From JBEEOW01 sp041191405 (lineage in GTDB: Bacteria > Bacteroidota > Bacteroidia > Cytophagales > UBA9547), in NCBI GenBank assembly GCA_041191405.1, contig JBEEOW010000011.1, forward strand, positions 1 through 64,000: 64,000 bases of DNA. Direction: 5' to 3'. Position numbers and translations under genes: made by a program. This document shows, piece after piece, positions 61,896 to 64,000 of the stretch; position 1 is the stretch's first letter, and every line of letters begins with the position of its first letter. The notes under the pieces are model-generated. The model worked only from the letters and a program-made list of their open reading frames with translations, was not told where the DNA came from and did not search any database.

Positions 61896-62114
61896 ATGGC
61901 TGTTCAAATTATAAAAGATGGATTTGGTGAAAATACAGTCGTATTTATCCCAATTAATGATTGGAATAAAATTACTCAAAAACATGAAGATTTGAGAAAT
62001 TTAGTAAACTTAAGTCCAAGCCCTAAAATAAAACTTTCAGATTTAGCTGGTAAATTATCAAATCAAACTGCATTAAAAATGCAACAATCAATTATTGAAA
62101 ATAGAAACGAATGA
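61896..62114 (+). CDS. Putative antitoxin of a PIN toxin pair
   Basis: This 72-aa protein begins MAVQIIKDGFGENTVVFIPI and continues NDWNKITQKHEDL, the short beta-then-helix pattern of small antitoxins that precede PIN toxins in Bacteroidota. The C-terminal half (SDLAGKLSNQTALKMQQSII) would wrap the toxin. It is followed 28 bp later by a broken PIN toxin gene. The antitoxin frame itself is intact, which is common when the toxin has decayed first. Confidence 0.65.
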   Translation: MAVQIIKDGFGENTVVFIPINDWNKITQKHEDLRNLVNLSPSPKIKLSDLAGKLSNQTALKMQQSIIENRNE

Positions 62115-62142
62115 GACGATAGACTAAAGTAAATTTAAGTTT

Positions 62143-62527
62143 ATGAAATATTGACTTGATACAAATATTGTTATAAGTTTTTTTAAATTCTTCAATTCCT
62201 GAAAATGGAATGTTATTTTTGAATAATATTGTTGATAATGAACCACTAATTTCGATAATTACCAAAATAGAATTACTTGGATTCAACTTTAATTCAATAG
62301 AAGAACAAGATTTAATGGAATTTTTTGTTAATTCCTCGAAAATTATAAATTTAGATGAAGATATTGTTAATCAAACTATTAAACTTCGAAAAATTAAAAA
62401 GATAAAATTACCTGATGCAATTATTGCAAGTACTGCTATAACATATAATTTTACTTTAATTACTCGAAATGTTGCAGATTTTAAAGACATAAAGAATTTA
62501 GAATTAGTTAACCCATTTGATATTTAA
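62143..62527 (+). pseudogene. vapC: Decayed VapC-type PIN toxin
   Basis: The natural start MKY at 62143 is followed by a TGA at 62152-62154 where Leu is expected, then LDTNIVIS, the PIN N-terminus with its first Asp. A 7-T run near 62178-62184 has one base too many and shifts the frame; with six Ts it would read ISFLNSSIPENGM into the intact remainder (SIITKIELLGF, LPDAIIASTAI, FTLITRNVADF). An internal ATG at 62210 could yield 105 aa but would lack the first catalytic Asp. The toxin is thus probably inactive. Confidence 0.85.
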
Positions 62528-62535
62528 TTTTTTTT

Positions 62536-63261
62536 ATGCTAAAAACATTACTTTACACATTCATTTTATCATCATTAATTGCTTGTAATTCAAAGCATAC
62601 GAGTGAAATAAAACAAGATTCAATAAAGTATTTTGTTAGGGAAATAAAGAAACTAGCTATTGAGCCAAGTGACTCAATGTTAAATATTAGTTTTTTCAAA
62701 TTAAATGATTCTGTTAAAACAGTTAAATTGAAATACAAATTTGAAAGACTAAAAGGCAAATATTCTTTTGAAAAAGCTTTGTCTAAATTCTTAAATGAAA
62801 AATCGTATTCTAGTTTAGATACAAGTTTAGTTGGTACATTTAGAATTAAGTATTCGTATCAGATTGAGCATTTAACATTTAGATCTACTTGTGTTAAATT
62901 AATTGATAATATATTAGAAATTAAAGAATTTGATTGTGAAGGAGGTTGGGGATTACCCTATAAGTTTAAATTATTAAAATCAAGAAATAAGAAAATCTCT
63001 AAAATTGAATTTGAAAAATTTAGAGAATTAATTAGAATTTCAGAATTAGAAAATTTAACAAGTCATGATATTGAAAATGAATCAATGACATGTTGTATGT
63101 GTTCTTATATTCAATTAGAAACACTCAGAAGGAAATATAATTACCCCAAAAACGACTATAAATACATTAAAATAACTCGTAACACTAAAAATAAACAAAA
63201 CAACTTCATAATTGCTTGTAACTATCTTTTGGATTTAGCTGAGGTTAAAAATAGATATTAG
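62536..63261 (+). CDS. Lipoprotein of unknown function
   Basis: The N-terminus TLLYTFILSSLIACNSKH is a lipoprotein signal with Cys at residue 17. The mature part (225 aa) is Lys- and Glu-rich with MTCCMCSYIQLETL as a conspicuous Cys cluster near residue 190. I do not recognise a family. It lies 8 bp after the decayed toxin gene but need not be related. Its stop lies within a strong bidirectional terminator hairpin. Confidence 0.62.
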   Translation: MLKTLLYTFILSSLIACNSKHTSEIKQDSIKYFVREIKKLAIEPSDSMLNISFFKLNDSVKTVKLKYKFERLKGKYSFEKALSKFLNEKSYSSLDTSLVGTFRIKYSYQIEHLTFRSTCVKLIDNILEIKEFDCEGGWGLPYKFKLLKSRNKKISKIEFEKFRELIRISELENLTSHDIENESMTCCMCSYIQLETLRRKYNYPKNDYKYIKITRNTKNKQNNFIIACNYLLDLAEVKNRY

Positions 63262-63290
63262 ATAAAATGATACTTATCTAATATCTATTT
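63249..63290. terminator. Bidirectional hairpin terminator
   Basis: A perfect 16-bp stem aaatagatattagata / tatctaatatctattt with a 10-nt loop spans the stop codon of the lipoprotein gene and lies 13 bp beyond the tyrS stop on the other strand. Confidence 0.88.
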
Positions 63291-63303
63291 TTAGAAATAA
63301 TAT

Positions 63304-64000
63304 CTACTCAACAACAACTAAATAGTTATTTTTCTTGCCTTTTGAAATTAATAAGTATTTATTATTCAATAAAGTAGCTTCCAATTTTGCATTTGCATCC
63401 TCAACTTTGGTTTTGTTAATACTTACACCACCACCTTGAATCATTTTGCGAGTTTCAGCTTTTGATGGGAAAATCAATGTACCAATTGTTACAGCTAAAA
63501 AGTCGGTTACGTTAGCAGCAGCTTCTAAGTCAGATTTAGTAATTGTAACTTGTGGAACTCCATCAAATACTGATAACAATGTTCTTTCATCTAATTGAGA
63601 AAGTGTTTCTAAAGTACCTTTACCAAACAGAATATCAGATGCTTTGATTGCTAATTCTAGCTCTTTTTCGCCGTGAACTAATGTTGTTAACTCAATAGCT
63701 AAAGCTTTTTGCAACACTCTAGCACCTAAATTTTCTGCATGTTCTTTTTCAAGTTTTTCAATTACTTCTCTATCCAATAAAGTGAATATACGAATCCATT
63801 TTTCAGCATCAGCATCAGTAGCATTTATCCAAAATTGATAAAACTCATAAGGAGATGTTTTTTCGGCATCTAACCAAATATTTCCTTTTTCTGATTTACC
63901 AAATTTGCCTCCATCAGCTTTTGTTATTAAAGGACAAGTAAACGCAAATGCCTCACCACCAGCTTTTCTACGAACTAATTCTGTTCCTGTGGTAATATTA
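63304..64000 (-). CDS. tyrS: Tyrosyl-tRNA synthetase, C-terminal part
   Basis: The frame is open from the window edge to the stop at 63304, so the gene is cut by the window and not broken. The visible part contains the class I KMSKS-equivalent loop KFGKSEKGNIW, SPYEFYQFWINATD and RIFTLLDREVIEKLE, and ends with an S4-like RNA-binding domain (KMIQGGGVSINKTKVEDANA). These are typical TyrRS features. The missing N-terminal half would carry the HIGH motif and tyrosine pocket. Confidence 0.95.
   Translation of the reverse strand, partial: NITTGTELVRRKAGGEAFAFTCPLITKADGGKFGKSEKGNIWLDAEKTSPYEFYQFWINATDADAEKWIRIFTLLDREVIEKLEKEHAENLGARVLQKALAIELTTLVHGEKELELAIKASDILFGKGTLETLSQLDERTLLSVFDGVPQVTITKSDLEAAANVTDFLAVTIGTLIFPSKAETRKMIQGGGVSINKTKVEDANAKLEATLLNNKYLLISKGKKNNYLVVVE

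Noticed and set aside
1..64000. CRISPR array
   Set aside because: No run of evenly spaced identical repeats with unique spacers was seen. The tRNA-Pro fragments at 51.2-51.5 kb are spaced about 100 bp apart but are tRNA-derived and have similar spacers.

Overview
The window is AT-rich chromosomal DNA (roughly 30% GC by eye) from a member of the Bacteroidota. Support comes from Bacteroidota-type families: a BtuB/BtuG cobalamin receptor pair, DUF6580, DUF4199, a DUF4905-like protein, a GH3-family enzyme, Bat-type VWA/TPR proteins, and a dihydroorotase-like protein beside pyrR-pyrB. RecBCD, DUF4199 and the very low GC suggest a Cytophagales/Chitinophagales-like lineage, but the genus cannot be fixed from sequence alone.

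Region 1 (about 1-22,300) is an accessory island. It opens with a Tn554-like module: three end-to-end tyrosine recombinases and a small TnpC-like coiled-coil protein, followed by a metallophosphoesterase. Next comes a leftward type I restriction-modification operon (hsdM, hsdS, two DUF1016/YhcG paralogues, hsdR, and a YgjP-like metallopeptidase). A leftward four-gene operon then encodes three different TIR-domain proteins and one small membrane protein, which looks like an undescribed Thoeris-like defence locus without a recognisable ThsA. A trypsin-like protease, a PIN-domain protein, a broken UmuD/SRAP chimera, two ORFans and several unusual hairpins or repeats complete the island.

Region 2 (about 22,300-31,520) is a leftward cobalamin uptake and nucleotide-loop assembly operon: B12 riboswitch, btuB, a btuG-like surface lipoprotein, DUF6580 membrane protein, a BtuF-like binding protein, a cysteine-rich protein, cobU, a Dph6-like ATP pyrophosphatase, cobT, cobS and cobC. 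The 3' end of cobC is tandemly duplicated.

Region 3 (about 31,700-50,990) is core chromosome: universal stress protein, kdsB, a DUF4905-like protein, a LysM protein, a Crp/Fnr regulator, recD-recC-recB, a LysE exporter, a GH3-family enzyme, yggS, a MoeB/ThiF-rhodanese fusion and an RsuA/RluB-type pseudouridine synthase with a long disordered N-terminus.

Region 4 (about 51,000-64,000) starts with tRNA-Pro(UGG) and tRNA-Ser(GCU). Beside tRNA-Pro lie three decayed tandem copies of its 3' half plus trailer. Then come a BatB-like/TPR pair, an EF-hand lipoprotein, a glycosyltransferase-DUF4199-DUF4199-dihydroorotase-like-BatA gene row, pyrR-pyrB, a decayed antitoxin/PIN-toxin pair, a lipoprotein of unknown function, and the 3' part of tyrS running off the end.

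Several families of short palindromic or short-period intergenic repeats recur across the window, sometimes extending the ends of genes.
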